Of a stretch of DNA of 64,000 nt, positions 45,774-54,532 are shown one piece after another; position 1 is the stretch's first letter; each line of letters begins with the position of its first letter. The notes below the pieces were generated by a model. The model was given only the letters and a program-made list of their open reading frames with translations. It ran no database searches and was not told the origin of the DNA. This stretch comes from Rhodobacterales bacterium (GTDB lineage Bacteria; Pseudomonadota; Alphaproteobacteria; Rhodobacterales; Rhodobacteraceae), in contig JAJNPS010000021.1 of NCBI GenBank assembly GCA_021155205.1, positions 186,001 through 250,000 of the forward strand, read 5' to 3'. The position numbers and the translations under genes were made by a program.

Positions 45774-46226
45774 TCAGATCAAAAGCCCGGCCGCCCCTTC
45801 ATGGCGCAACAGGGCAACCTTGGTCTCCACCCCGCCGGGGGCAGAAAATCCACCCAGAGCGGTGCGCCCCAGAACCCGGTGGCAGGGGATCAGGATCGGG
45901 ATCGGGTTCGCCCCGCAGGCTTGGCCGACCGCTTGGGCGGGGGCACCGATGGCTTTCGCGATGTCGCCATAGGTCCGGGTTTCGCCGAAAGGGATCACGG
46001 CCATCGCGCGGCGGACTTGGGCGCTGAGGCCGGTGCCGTAGTCGAAGGACAGGTCGAAGGTGGTCAGACGGTGGTCGAAATAGGCGGTCAGCTGGCGGAT
46101 GGCTTCGGTCAAGAGGGGCGAGCCTCCACCCGCTTCGTCGCGCCAGGTGAGGCGGGTGATGACCCCATCCGCCTCCCAGACTGTCAAAGGCCCGAAGGGG
46201 CTGGTGATGCTCGCCGCGCATATCAT
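45774..46226 (-). CDS. ogt: Methylated-DNA-protein cysteine methyltransferase
   Basis: A 150-residue suicide repair protein. The active-site motif IPCHRVLG places the acceptor Cys at 115, preceded by the helix-turn-helix VRRAMAVIPFGETRTYGDIA. It removes alkyl groups from O6-alkylguanine and has no Ada-type N-terminal domain. ATG 46226 gives the normal short Ogt length. It lies 73 bp after ileS on the same strand, with a hairpin in between. Confidence 0.95.
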   Translation of the reverse strand: MICAASITSPFGPLTVWEADGVITRLTWRDEAGGGSPLLTEAIRQLTAYFDHRLTTFDLSFDYGTGLSAQVRRAMAVIPFGETRTYGDIAKAIGAPAQAVGQACGANPIPILIPCHRVLGRTALGGFSAPGGVETKVALLRHEGAAGLLI

Positions 46227-46240
46227 TCGGACACCCCTAG

Positions 46241-46260
46241 GGTGCGTGATTTCACGCACC
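46241..46260. repeat. GGTGCGTGATTTCACGCACC palindrome
   Basis: An 8-bp perfect stem GGTGCGTG/CACGCACC with loop ATTT in the ileS-ogt spacer. I recall very similar elements scattered through Rhodobacteraceae genomes. It may also act as a weak terminator for ileS, though no T-run follows. Confidence 0.6.
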
Positions 46261-46299
46261 GATCATCCGCGCGAGTATCGGTGCGGCAAGCGCAACACC

Positions 46300-49221
46300 C
46301 TACCCCAGCGCCGCGTTGCACCGCGCGCAGGTGCCGGGGTGCTTGTGGCTGCCGACATCGGGCAGCACCTTCCAGCAGCGCTGGCATTTCGCACCGGGGG
46401 CCAGTTCGAACACCACGCCGACACCCGGCACTTCGGGCAGGCGGAACGCCTCGGCCGGGGCCGGGTCGGCAGTCAGGCTGATGCCGCTGGTGATGCACAG
46501 GTCTGCGAAATCGACGGATTTCAGCGCCTTGAGCGCATCGGCGCTTTCGACATGGACCACCGGCGAGGCCTCGAGCGATGCGCCGATCACCTTCGCCGTG
46601 CGCTGCACCTCCAGCGCGCCGGTCACGGTCTTGCGCACATCACGGATCGTCTGCCACTTCGCCGCCAGCGCCTCGTCGCGCCAGCTTGCCGGGGTCTCCG
46701 GGAAGTCGACCAGATGGACCGACGACTCCTCCCCCGGGAACCGCTCCAGCCAGACCTCTTCCATCGTGAAGACCAGGACCGGGGCCAGCCATGTGGTCAG
46801 GCGATGAAACAGGATATCCATCACCGTCCGGCAGGACCGCCGGGTCAGGCTGGTGGCTGCGTCGCAGTACAGGCTGTCCTTGCGGATGTCGAAATAGACC
46901 GCCGACAGGTCCGTGGTGGCAAAGGCAAACAGTTTGGTGAACACGCCCTGGAAATCATAGTTGGCATAGCCTTCGCGCACCTCGGCATCGAGTTCCGACA
47001 GCCGATGCAGCACCCAGCGCTCCAGTTCCGGCATCTGGGCCACGTCCACCCGCTCGGCCGCGTCGAACCCGTTCAGCGCGCCCAGCAGGTAGCGCATCGT
47101 GTTGCGCAGACGGCGGTAGCTGTCGGCCACCCCTTTCAGGATTTCGCGTCCGATCCGCAAGTCCTGCGTATAGTCCGACTGCGCCACCCACAGCCGCAGG
47201 ATGTCGGCCCCATATTCCCCGATCACTTCTTGCGGGGCCGTGGTGTTGCCGAGCGATTTGGACATTTTCATGCCCTTTTCGTCCAGCGTGAAGCCATGCG
47301 TCAGCACCCCGCGATAAGGTGCGCGACCCTTGGTGCCGCAGGCCTGCAGCATCGACGAATGAAACCAGCCGCGATGCTGGTCGGTGCCTTCGAGGTAAAG
47401 GTCCGCGATGCCGTCCGCCGTGCCGTCCGGGCGGTCGCGCAGGACGAATGCGTGGGTGGAGCCGCTATCAAACCAGACGTCGAGGACGTCCATGACCTGA
47501 TCATAGGCGGCAGGATCGACGATGCCGGTCAGGATTTTCTCTTTGAAACCTTGCGCGTACCAGACGTCCGCGCTGTCCGCCTCGAACGCCGCAAGGATGC
47601 GGGCGTTGACCTCGGCGTTGCGCAGCAGGTAGTCGGGGTCGGTGGGCCTGGCCCCTTTCTTGACGAAACAGGTCAGCGGCACGCCCCACGCCCTTTGCCG
47701 GGACAGCACCCAGTCGGGCCGTGCCTCGATCATCGAATGCAGGCGGTTGCGGCCAGTCTGCGGGGTCCATTCCACCAGCTGATTGATCGAGTTCAGCGCG
47801 CGTTTGCGGATCGTGTCGCCATAGGTGGACATCCCGTCGTTGAGGGATTTGTCAATCGCCACGAACCACTGCGGCGTATTGCGATAGATCACCGGAGCCT
47901 TGGACCGCCAGGAATGCGGATACGAATGCTTCAACTTCCCCTTGGCAAACAGCGCACCCGCATAGGCAAGCTGCTTGATCACCGACACATTCGCCGGGCC
48001 TTCCTTGCCGTCCGGCAGGATGATGTGCTGCCCGCCGAACAGCGGCAGGTCGGGGCGGTAGGACCCGTCGGGTTCGACGTTGTAGGTCATCGGCAGGCCG
48101 AACTTCAGACCAAGCTGATAGTCGTCATCGCCGTGGCTGGGGGCGGTGTGGACAAACCCCGTGCCTGCGTCATCTGTGACATGATCACCCGGCAGCATCG
48201 GGACGTCGTAGTCCCACTCGCCATTGCCGCCTTCGACGCCACGGAAGGGGTGGGCGAGGGTCAGGCCGGCCAGATCCTCCGCTGATACGTCGCAAAGCTT
48301 TCGGATCATGCCGGGGCCAAGCAGTTTGCCCTGCGCCAAAACGCCGTCTGCCAGCGCATTGGCCAGCAGGACCCGCTGACCGATGGTCGCCGAGCTGTCC
48401 TCGGGCCGTCCGATGATCTCGTAAAGTCCGTAGGTGATGCCCGGACCAAAGGCGACGGCGCGGTTCTGCGGAATGGTCCAGGGCGTCGTCGTCCAGATCA
48501 CGACATCGGTCTTCGTCTTTGTGAAAATATCCCCGCCGGAGGCTTCTGCCTTCACAACCGGAAACCGCACCCAGACCTGATGGCTGGTATGGTCGTGATA
48601 CTCCACCTCCGCCTCGGCCAGTGCTGTCTTCTCCACCGGGGACCACATCACGGGCTTCGAGCCCTGATACAAACTCCCGTTCATGACGAACTTCATGAAC
48701 TCGCCCGCGATCACCGCCTCGGCATGGTAGTCCATCGTCAGATACGGGTCGGCCCAGTTGCCGGTCACGCCGAGCCGCTTGAACTCCTCGCGCTGGATGT
48801 CGATCCAGCCGGCGGCAAAGGCGCGGCATTCGCGGCGGAAATCCACCACGTCCACGTCGTCCTTGTTCAGCCCCTTGGCGCGGTACTGTTCTTCGATCTT
48901 CCATTCGATCGGCAGGCCGTGGCAGTCCCAGCCCGGCACATAACGGGCGTCAAAGCCCATCATCTGCTGGCTGCGCACCACCATGTCCTTCAACACCTTG
49001 TTCAGCGCGTGCCCGATGTGCAGGTGCCCGTTGGCATAGGGGGGACCGTCGTGCAGCACGAAGGGCGCCCGCCCCGGCTTTTCACGCAAGCGGTCATAAA
49101 CCCCGATCCGCTCCCAGCGCGCCAGCCACTCCGGCTCGCGCTGCGGCAACCCTGCGCGCATCGGAAAGTCGGTTTCGGGCAGGAACACGGTGTCACGGTA
49201 GTCGGGCGTGTCGGCGCACAT
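46300..49221 (-). CDS. ileS: Isoleucyl-tRNA synthetase
   Basis: A 973-residue class I synthetase. HIGH is at 68-71 (GHLHIGHALNK), the editing domain contains WTTTPWTIPQNRAVAFGPG, KMSKS is at 652-656, and a C-terminal zinc-binding domain holds CQRCWKVLP and CARCN. It charges tRNA(Ile) with isoleucine and edits valine. A 19-bp copy of a genome repeat reads in frame at residues 227-233. ATG 49221 is followed by the family-type DYRDTVFLPETDFPMRAGL. Confidence 0.98.
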   Translation of the reverse strand: MCADTPDYRDTVFLPETDFPMRAGLPQREPEWLARWERIGVYDRLREKPGRAPFVLHDGPPYANGHLHIGHALNKVLKDMVVRSQQMMGFDARYVPGWDCHGLPIEWKIEEQYRAKGLNKDDVDVVDFRRECRAFAAGWIDIQREEFKRLGVTGNWADPYLTMDYHAEAVIAGEFMKFVMNGSLYQGSKPVMWSPVEKTALAEAEVEYHDHTSHQVWVRFPVVKAEASGGDIFTKTKTDVVIWTTTPWTIPQNRAVAFGPGITYGLYEIIGRPEDSSATIGQRVLLANALADGVLAQGKLLGPGMIRKLCDVSAEDLAGLTLAHPFRGVEGGNGEWDYDVPMLPGDHVTDDAGTGFVHTAPSHGDDDYQLGLKFGLPMTYNVEPDGSYRPDLPLFGGQHIILPDGKEGPANVSVIKQLAYAGALFAKGKLKHSYPHSWRSKAPVIYRNTPQWFVAIDKSLNDGMSTYGDTIRKRALNSINQLVEWTPQTGRNRLHSMIEARPDWVLSRQRAWGVPLTCFVKKGARPTDPDYLLRNAEVNARILAAFEADSADVWYAQGFKEKILTGIVDPAAYDQVMDVLDVWFDSGSTHAFVLRDRPDGTADGIADLYLEGTDQHRGWFHSSMLQACGTKGRAPYRGVLTHGFTLDEKGMKMSKSLGNTTAPQEVIGEYGADILRLWVAQSDYTQDLRIGREILKGVADSYRRLRNTMRYLLGALNGFDAAERVDVAQMPELERWVLHRLSELDAEVREGYANYDFQGVFTKLFAFATTDLSAVYFDIRKDSLYCDAATSLTRRSCRTVMDILFHRLTTWLAPVLVFTMEEVWLERFPGEESSVHLVDFPETPASWRDEALAAKWQTIRDVRKTVTGALEVQRTAKVIGASLEASPVVHVESADALKALKSVDFADLCITSGISLTADPAPAEAFRLPEVPGVGVVFELAPGAKCQRCWKVLPDVGSHKHPGTCARCNAALG
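48525..48543. repeat. 19-bp repeat copy inside ileS
   Basis: AAATATCCCCGCCGGAGGC, identical over all 19 bp to the intergenic copy at 55844-55862. On the coding strand it reads GCC-TCC-GGC-GGG-GAT-ATT-T, giving A-S-G-G-D-I-F at residues 227-233 of IleS, just before the editing-domain motif. Confidence 0.85.
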
Positions 49222-49371
49222 CTCGGGTCGGTCCTTCGCAGGGAAATGGTGGACATCACAACGTCACCCGGCAGCCCTGAACGGTCAGGACGCCGGGCCG
49301 CTAATCGACAGGATGCGCGCGGTCCACATGCGCGGGGTTATAGACGGGCCGCCGGGATGGGGCAAGCCGGG

Positions 49372-52107
49372 CTATCCGGCGGTTGGCGCGTCCCGTACCG
49401 CCGCGCGCTGCCCGGCCCAGCGGTTCAGCCAGGCCAACCCCGCCAACGCAAGACCCAGCCCGGCAAAGCTGGCCACGCGTGTCAGGCCGGTCAGTCCGGC
49501 GGCGTCAAGAAAGAACACCTTGACCACCGTGGCCGCGATCACCGCCATGCCGATCCGGCGCAACAGGTCAGATGGCCGGGCGATGGCCTGGTACAAAAGC
49601 GCGGCCCCCACCAGCATCATCGCGACAGTGTAACTGTAGAGTTCCGGCTGCAGCACACCCGGCACGCCCAGCCAGTCGCCCTGCCACAGCCGGCGGATTT
49701 CCAGCCCGGCATACAGCGCCAGAAGCGCCGCACCCGCGCCGACGAAAACCTTGCGCGCCCTCGCCTCCAGCCCCGCCAGTTTCCATGCCGCCAGCGCCAG
49801 GACCAGCCCCGGAATGCCGTAGGCCAGCGCCAGGCTGTCCAGCACGGGCGGACCGATGACGCGCGCCTGTGCATCGCCCATCCGCCCGATCAGCGGGTTC
49901 AGGACCGTTGCCGACAGCGCAAGTCCGGCGCCCGCCAGCGCGCCCGCCACTGCCGCCAGCATCTGCCGCAACCGCCGGAGCGTGCCACCAAGCCGCGCGC
50001 GATAGACCTGCACCAGCATCAGGACCAGCCAGGGCATCGCGTTCAGCGTCGCGCCCCAATGGGTGTCAGTCTGCGCCGCCATGCCGTCAGGCGTCAGCAA
50101 GCGGGTGATCAGGACGTTGGCCAGGATCGCGGCAAAGGCTGCCGCCGCCGATTCCAGCACCCCCTTTGCCAGATCACGCTGCAGGGGTGCCAGCATCCGC
50201 AGTGCCACGATGCAGGCGGCAATCACCGCGCCAAAGGCCAGCACAACTTCGCCCAAACCCGCCTCCAGCGCCCAGAAAAGGCCGGGATCGACCAGCAATC
50301 TGTAGCTGATCACCGCTGTCGCCGCCTGCACGAAGAAACCCATTTCGGCCAGCCGGTACCGTCGGTCAAGTGCTGCAGCCGCCACGACCAGCACGGCCAG
50401 CGCAAGCGTCAGCGCGGTCTTTGTCGTCAGCACGAACACCGCCAGCGCGATCAGTGACAGCGCCGACAGCGCGGCCGTGGCGATGCGGTGGCGATCCTCG
50501 CCGTCGCGGCGGGCATAGCCTGCGGCCAGCGCGACCATTCCCGCCGCAACCGCGATGATGTGCAAGGCCCAGGAAAACGACCCCAGCACCGGGGATGGCG
50601 ACCAGAAAAGCTCGAACAGCGCCGCCGCGAGCGGTGCCATAAGAACGGCAGCAAAGCCGTGCACGCGGGCGTATCGGCCCGGTCGGAAAGAGGCAAACGC
50701 AAAGGCAGCACTGACCAGTGCCGCCATTCCCAGCAGCAGGCTGACGGTCATCGGTGCCGCGGACTCCTTTGCGCGGTCGACGATCCTCGCCGCCGAAAAC
50801 GCCGTGGCAAGCGACGGATAGGAACCGGCCTGCACCAGCAGACCCGCCAGAAACGCGGTTGCGGGCGCAAGTCCCAGGTCCTGCAGCGCCTCGGCCCTGC
50901 CCGCCCAGAACAGCAGCGCCAGCGCCAGCAGGGCCAGCGCGCCAAAGCCCGCCAACGCGGTCTGCGGCCCCTGCGCCGTCACCCACAGCAGCCCGAGGCT
51001 GGTGGCCACGACCGACCCGGCGGCCAGGCGCACGGGAAAGCTTGGCCAGTCCGGCATTGCCGCCCCGAAAAGTCTCTGCGTGACTGCGCTGCCCCCGTGA
51101 TCCGGCACGACCCGGCGCCGTGGCAGCGTCAGCGCCAGAACCGCTAGCACCAGCAGCGCCGCGACCAGACCCGGCAACCCCGCGCCACCCAGATGGACAA
51201 GTGCCGCCCCGCCATAGCCCAGCACCAGCGCCAGCACCGACACCCAGGCCCAGCGGCGCACGGAATCGACCGCCAGCCCAACCGCCGTGATCAAAGCAAA
51301 ATAGGCGTAAAGCCAGTCCCCGGCGACAGACCCGCCCGCGACGATAAATGGCGACAGCGCCGCACCGATCAGGCCAACCGCCGCCAGCAAGGGTCCGTGA
51401 AACCAGCCCAGCACCACCGCCAGCACCGCCGTCGCGACATGTGCCACAAAGGCCGCCTCCGGCCCGATCAGGCCATAAAGCTGTCGTGCCGCAAGCACCG
51501 CGGCAAAGATCGACACCAGCCCCGCGCCGGAAAACACCGATGGCAGATGTTTCGTGGAGGTGGTGCCTTCGTCCCCGTGCCGCCGACGCAGCCATTCGCC
51601 CGCGCCGATCAGTGCCGCGCCAAACGCCACCGCCGCCAGTACCCGCAACCCCGGCGGCAGCAGTCCGCGCTCCACCCCGTACTGCACGAAAAAGATGCCC
51701 GCAAAGGCCAGCGAGATCGCAGAGACCGCATAGACCCAGTTGCCCTGCAACCAGCGCATCAGGTCGGCAAGCCGGTCACGCCGCATGACAAGAGGCCGGT
51801 TCTGGTTGATCGGCCCGTTCACCGGCGGGGTCGTGTCCGCTCTCGGCAAGGGTGCCGGCGGCACCTCGGCCATCACCGGCTGCGGCGTCGGTGCGGTGCC
51901 GCGCAACGCCTCGGGCGGAATGTCATAGCTGGCGATTGTGGTCTTTGCGGTGGCGACGGCTGCATGGCGTTCATCCCGCAGCGTTCCGACCGCCCGTTCC
52001 AGCGCGTCGATGCGTGCAGTCAGCCGCGACTGGCCGACCAGAAGCACGATGACAGCCACCGGAATTGCCAGCACGACCAGCGCGACAACGATCCCTATTC
52101 CAACCAT
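49372..52107 (-). CDS. DUF2339 large membrane protein
   Basis: A 911-residue protein: an N-terminal anchor helix (about 3-25), a short coiled coil (LTARIDALERAVGTLRDE), a Pro-rich linker, then from about residue 115 more than twenty hydrophobic helices to the end. The first of the block, GNWVYAVSAISLAFAGIFFVQYGVERGLL, matches the DUF2339 family, which has no established function. AAGG lies 7 bases upstream of the ATG at 52107. It is downstream of nothing obvious and 150 bp upstream of ileS on the same strand. A transporter or envelope role is only a guess. Confidence 0.85.
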   Translation of the reverse strand: MVGIGIVVALVVLAIPVAVIVLLVGQSRLTARIDALERAVGTLRDERHAAVATAKTTIASYDIPPEALRGTAPTPQPVMAEVPPAPLPRADTTPPVNGPINQNRPLVMRRDRLADLMRWLQGNWVYAVSAISLAFAGIFFVQYGVERGLLPPGLRVLAAVAFGAALIGAGEWLRRRHGDEGTTSTKHLPSVFSGAGLVSIFAAVLAARQLYGLIGPEAAFVAHVATAVLAVVLGWFHGPLLAAVGLIGAALSPFIVAGGSVAGDWLYAYFALITAVGLAVDSVRRWAWVSVLALVLGYGGAALVHLGGAGLPGLVAALLVLAVLALTLPRRRVVPDHGGSAVTQRLFGAAMPDWPSFPVRLAAGSVVATSLGLLWVTAQGPQTALAGFGALALLALALLFWAGRAEALQDLGLAPATAFLAGLLVQAGSYPSLATAFSAARIVDRAKESAAPMTVSLLLGMAALVSAAFAFASFRPGRYARVHGFAAVLMAPLAAALFELFWSPSPVLGSFSWALHIIAVAAGMVALAAGYARRDGEDRHRIATAALSALSLIALAVFVLTTKTALTLALAVLVVAAAALDRRYRLAEMGFFVQAATAVISYRLLVDPGLFWALEAGLGEVVLAFGAVIAACIVALRMLAPLQRDLAKGVLESAAAAFAAILANVLITRLLTPDGMAAQTDTHWGATLNAMPWLVLMLVQVYRARLGGTLRRLRQMLAAVAGALAGAGLALSATVLNPLIGRMGDAQARVIGPPVLDSLALAYGIPGLVLALAAWKLAGLEARARKVFVGAGAALLALYAGLEIRRLWQGDWLGVPGVLQPELYSYTVAMMLVGAALLYQAIARPSDLLRRIGMAVIAATVVKVFFLDAAGLTGLTRVASFAGLGLALAGLAWLNRWAGQRAAVRDAPTAG

Positions 52108-52347
52108 TTCAGACCCTTCGGACTGCGCCACGCGCCTGCCGCGCGCCCCGGCATATGCGCGGAAAAGGGCATATCGCAATGGCACAAAGGTGGCCGCTGC
52201 AAGGCATTCTGCGGCATCGCAGAACCTGGATGACGATGTCGCGCGCCGACGGCCGCGGTGTTGGGTGTCTCGGGAGCAAAGGCAAGGCACGCTGGACGCG
52301 CCGGTCGGCGCAGCCTAGATCTGATGATGCAATCACACGAGGGCATG

Positions 52348-52716
52348 ATGAAAGAGCCATCCATCAACGTGCTTGGCGGCCCACTTGAGGACTGCTCCCG
52401 CGCACCCGTCACCGGCTTTTTCCGCAATGGCTGTTGTGATACCGGGCCGATGGATACAGGCCAGCACACTGTCTGCGCCACCATGACGGCCGAATTTCTG
52501 GCGCTGTCGAAATACCTTGGCAATGACCTCAGCACGCCGCGCCCGGAATACGGCTTTCACGGCCTGAAGCCTGGCGATCAATGGTGCCTGTGCGCCGCGC
52601 GTTTCCTGCAGGCCCATCACGAAGGTGCTGCCCCCGGCGTGCGCCTGCAGGCGACGCACCGGCGCGCCTTGGACATCGTGCCGCTGGATGTGTTGCAGGA
52701 CTATGCCGTCGACTAG
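52348..52716 (+). CDS. DUF2237 protein
   Basis: A 122-residue protein rich in conserved cysteines: NVLGGPLEDCSRAPVTGFFR, NGCCDTGPMDTGQHTVCA, MTAEFLALSKYLGNDLSTP and GLKPGDQWCLCAARF. This closely fits DUF2237, a cytosolic family of unknown function. GAGGG lies just upstream; ATG 52345 or 52348 may start it. Its TAG stop shares the palindrome CTAG with the stop of the convergent LuxR-type gene. 240 bp separate it from the divergent DUF2339 gene. Confidence 0.88.
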   Translation: MKEPSINVLGGPLEDCSRAPVTGFFRNGCCDTGPMDTGQHTVCATMTAEFLALSKYLGNDLSTPRPEYGFHGLKPGDQWCLCAARFLQAHHEGAAPGVRLQATHRRALDIVPLDVLQDYAVD

Positions 52717-53270
52717 GGTTTCGGCGCCGGTGACGGCGCAAGGACTGGTTGGGTGGACGGCCCTCCCGCTGCGGCGGCCCGAACGGCGCCATCATCACGC
52801 ATCAGATCGTCGATGAACAGGCTGAGCAGCTGCGGTCGCCCCGTCACGCCTGCCTTGCGATAGATGGCGTTGGTCTGCGCCTTGACGGTACCTTCGCTGG
52901 TGTTGCGCAGTTTGCCGATTTCGGCGGTCGACATGCCCTTGATCGCAAACAGCGCCACATCGCGCTCGGCGTTGGTCAGCCCCCATTCGGCAAAGCGTTC
53001 CTCCAGCAGGTCCATGAATGCACCCGAAGCGCGTCGCAGGCGTGCCTCGGCCAGATTGCGGTCACGATAGGCAGCACCGAGTGCCGTGGCCGAAAACACC
53101 AACCCGAGGATCAGCCCGAGCGCCGCCCCGATCTCGATCAGTTCGCGCGACTCCCAGCTGATCGGCGTGCTTCGGAAACCGAAATAGGCCGACAGGATGT
53201 CCGACACGAAAAAAACGGCGCTGAGCGCCTGGACAATCAGGACAACAACGACGATCCAGCGGTGTCTCAC
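52713..53270 (-). CDS. Membrane-anchored LuxR-type transcriptional regulator
   Basis: A 185-residue protein with two N-terminal membrane helices (about 5-27 and 47-66), a short linker, and a C-terminal LuxR/GerE helix-turn-helix: GLTNAERDVALFAIKGMSTA, EIGKLRNTSEGTVKAQTNAI and YRKAGVTGRPQLLSLF. It has no receiver or autoinducer domain, so the signal presumably comes through the membrane part. It ends with a disordered Ala/Pro tail. A GTG at 53270 with AAGGG 9 bases upstream is used. It is encoded 27 bp after the RR-leader exported protein, which may be its partner or target. Confidence 0.82.
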   Translation of the reverse strand: MRHRWIVVVVLIVQALSAVFFVSDILSAYFGFRSTPISWESRELIEIGAALGLILGLVFSATALGAAYRDRNLAEARLRRASGAFMDLLEERFAEWGLTNAERDVALFAIKGMSTAEIGKLRNTSEGTVKAQTNAIYRKAGVTGRPQLLSLFIDDLMRDDGAVRAAAAGGPSTQPVLAPSPAPKP

Positions 53271-53297
53271 GCGGCCAGGCCCTTCGTCGGTGCGCGG

Positions 53298-53699
53298 TCA
53301 GTCATTTCCACTGTCGCCCCCGCCATCGCTGTTGCCTCCGCCACCGGAGTTGACGTCGCCTGAATCGCCGTCGCCGCCACCCTTGCCACTATTGCCGTGA
53401 TCGCCATCCCCGTCATCGCCGCCCGACACCTCGGGGCGGTCGGACGATCCACGAGCGATCCACAGATCGCGAAGAATCTCGCCTGTGCGCGGATTGAGGA
53501 TGATCTCGCGCTCGCCTTCGGAATTACGCGCAAGGATGCGGACCCGCCCAAGGAGGGTCCGCCCGACTGCCTCGATCCGATAGCCCTGGCGCACCAGACG
53601 GCGCTCAACTTCGGATGCATAGTCCTGCGCCAGCGCTGGCCCCCCCGCCAGCGTTGCGCCTGCGACAAGCCCCGCAAGCATCTGACGTCTGGTCAACAT
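53298..53699 (-). CDS. Small exported PepSY-like protein with Asp/Gly/Ser tail
   Basis: A 133-residue protein. The N-terminus MLTRRQMLAGLVAGATLAGG has a twin arginine followed by a hydrophobic stretch, so Tat export is possible; cleavage is likely after ALA. The middle (about 27-90) resembles a PepSY-type domain: VERRLVRQGYRIEAVGRTLLG, NSEGEREIILNPRTGEILRD. The last ~45 residues are Gly, Asp, Ser and Asn only, apart from a few His and Lys. It follows the terminator of the larger relative upstream and precedes the LuxR-type gene by 27 bp. Function unknown; binding of cations by the tail is a guess. Confidence 0.75.
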   Translation of the reverse strand: MLTRRQMLAGLVAGATLAGGPALAQDYASEVERRLVRQGYRIEAVGRTLLGRVRILARNSEGEREIILNPRTGEILRDLWIARGSSDRPEVSGGDDGDGDHGNSGKGGGDGDSGDVNSGGGGNSDGGGDSGND

Positions 53700-53733
53700 G
53701 GCTTTTGCATCCCTTCCTTGGCACAAGCATAGC

Positions 53734-53768
53734 AAAAGCCCGGACCCCGACAAGCCTGGGGTCCGGGC
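53734..53768 (-). terminator. Rho-independent terminator between the two exported-protein genes
   Basis: An 11-bp perfect stem GCCCGGACCCC/GGGGTCCGGGC with a 9-base loop, followed on the minus strand by TTTTGC. It comes 22 bp after the stop of the gene at 53791 and 35 bp before the start of the next gene. Confidence 0.85.
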
Positions 53769-53790
53769 AAAGAGTCAATCAACCGAACGA

Positions 53791-54285
53791 TTAGTCGCCG
53801 GACGAATTGTCGCCGCCATCGCTGCTGTCATCGCCGCCATCGCTGCCGCCATTGTCATCGCCGCCCTTGTCGCCGTTATCGTCGTTGCCGGACGTGTCGT
53901 CGTTGCCGGACGTGTCGTCATTGCCAGAATTGTCGTCTTTGCCACCATTGTCGTCATTGGCACCGTCGTCGCCGCTGTTGTTCCCAAAATCCTTGTCGGA
54001 ACTCGCGATTTCAATGCCGGTCCTGCCGACATATTCGCTGCCAGCGACGCCGGTTTCCTGCTTGATCACCGCACCTGTCGCATTGTCGTAGATTACTTCA
54101 AGCTTTGTCTCGCCCTTGATTGCATCGACCTTGGTCTGCGTCGGGCCGGTCTTGACCTCGACATAGGTGTAGCCGTCGGCGATCAGCCCATCGGCCACGG
54201 CCTGCACATCAATGGCAGCAAATGCCATGTTCGCGGACAGGGCCGCAGCAGCGGTGAGCATCAGGAATTTGGTTCTGAGTTTCAT
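53791..54285 (-). CDS. Exported PepSY-like protein with acidic repeat tail
   Basis: A 164-residue protein. A Sec signal peptide (MKLRTKFLMLTAAAALSANM, cleavage near AFA-AID) is followed by a PepSY-like domain: VQAVADGLIADGYTYVEVKT, AIKGETKLEVIYDNATGAVI and TGVAGSEYVGRTG. The last ~65 residues are Asp, Asn, Gly and Ser with occasional Lys and Thr, including two perfect 18-bp units coding SGNDDT. AGGA precedes the ATG. It has its own terminator. The mature protein would be strongly acidic and could bind calcium in the periplasm or outside the cell; no evidence beyond composition supports this. Confidence 0.82.
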   Translation of the reverse strand: MKLRTKFLMLTAAAALSANMAFAAIDVQAVADGLIADGYTYVEVKTGPTQTKVDAIKGETKLEVIYDNATGAVIKQETGVAGSEYVGRTGIEIASSDKDFGNNSGDDGANDDNGGKDDNSGNDDTSGNDDTSGNDDNGDKGGDDNGGSDGGDDSSDGGDNSSGD

Positions 54286-54485
54286 CAGGAGTCCTTTCGG
54301 ATAAGCCATGTTTGGCATTGCGTCTGTTCGGTCCAATCGCGGCCCGAACGGCGGTTAGCCCGGCGAACCAAACGCGATTCGGTCGCCCCGACCATTGCAC
54401 AGACGTTTACCCGGCCCGCCTAGGCCGATGGTTTGTCCGCCTAAACCTGGGTTTACGGCGCCGAAGACTGTTGGAAATGACAAAC

Positions 54486-54504
54486 CCCGCCGGTTGAAGG
54501 CGGG
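54486..54504 (-). terminator. Probable terminator of trpB
   Basis: CCCGCC-TTCAACC-GGCGGG on the minus strand followed by GTTTGTC, 28 bp after the trpB stop. The T-run is poor. Confidence 0.55.
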
Positions 54505-54532
54505 ACTTTCTTACAACCCGGATCAGGTGCCG

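Noticed and set aside
46099..48285. A 728-codon plus-strand frame opposite ileS
   Set aside because: Antisense shadow of IleS; no domain and His/Gln/Arg-rich composition.
48580..50457. A 625-codon plus-strand frame over ileS and DUF2339
   Set aside because: Crosses two real minus-strand genes and has shadow-type composition.
53791..54032. Possible CRISPR-like short repeats in the exported-protein gene
   Set aside because: The 18-bp units are contiguous, in frame and code SGNDDT; there are no spacers.
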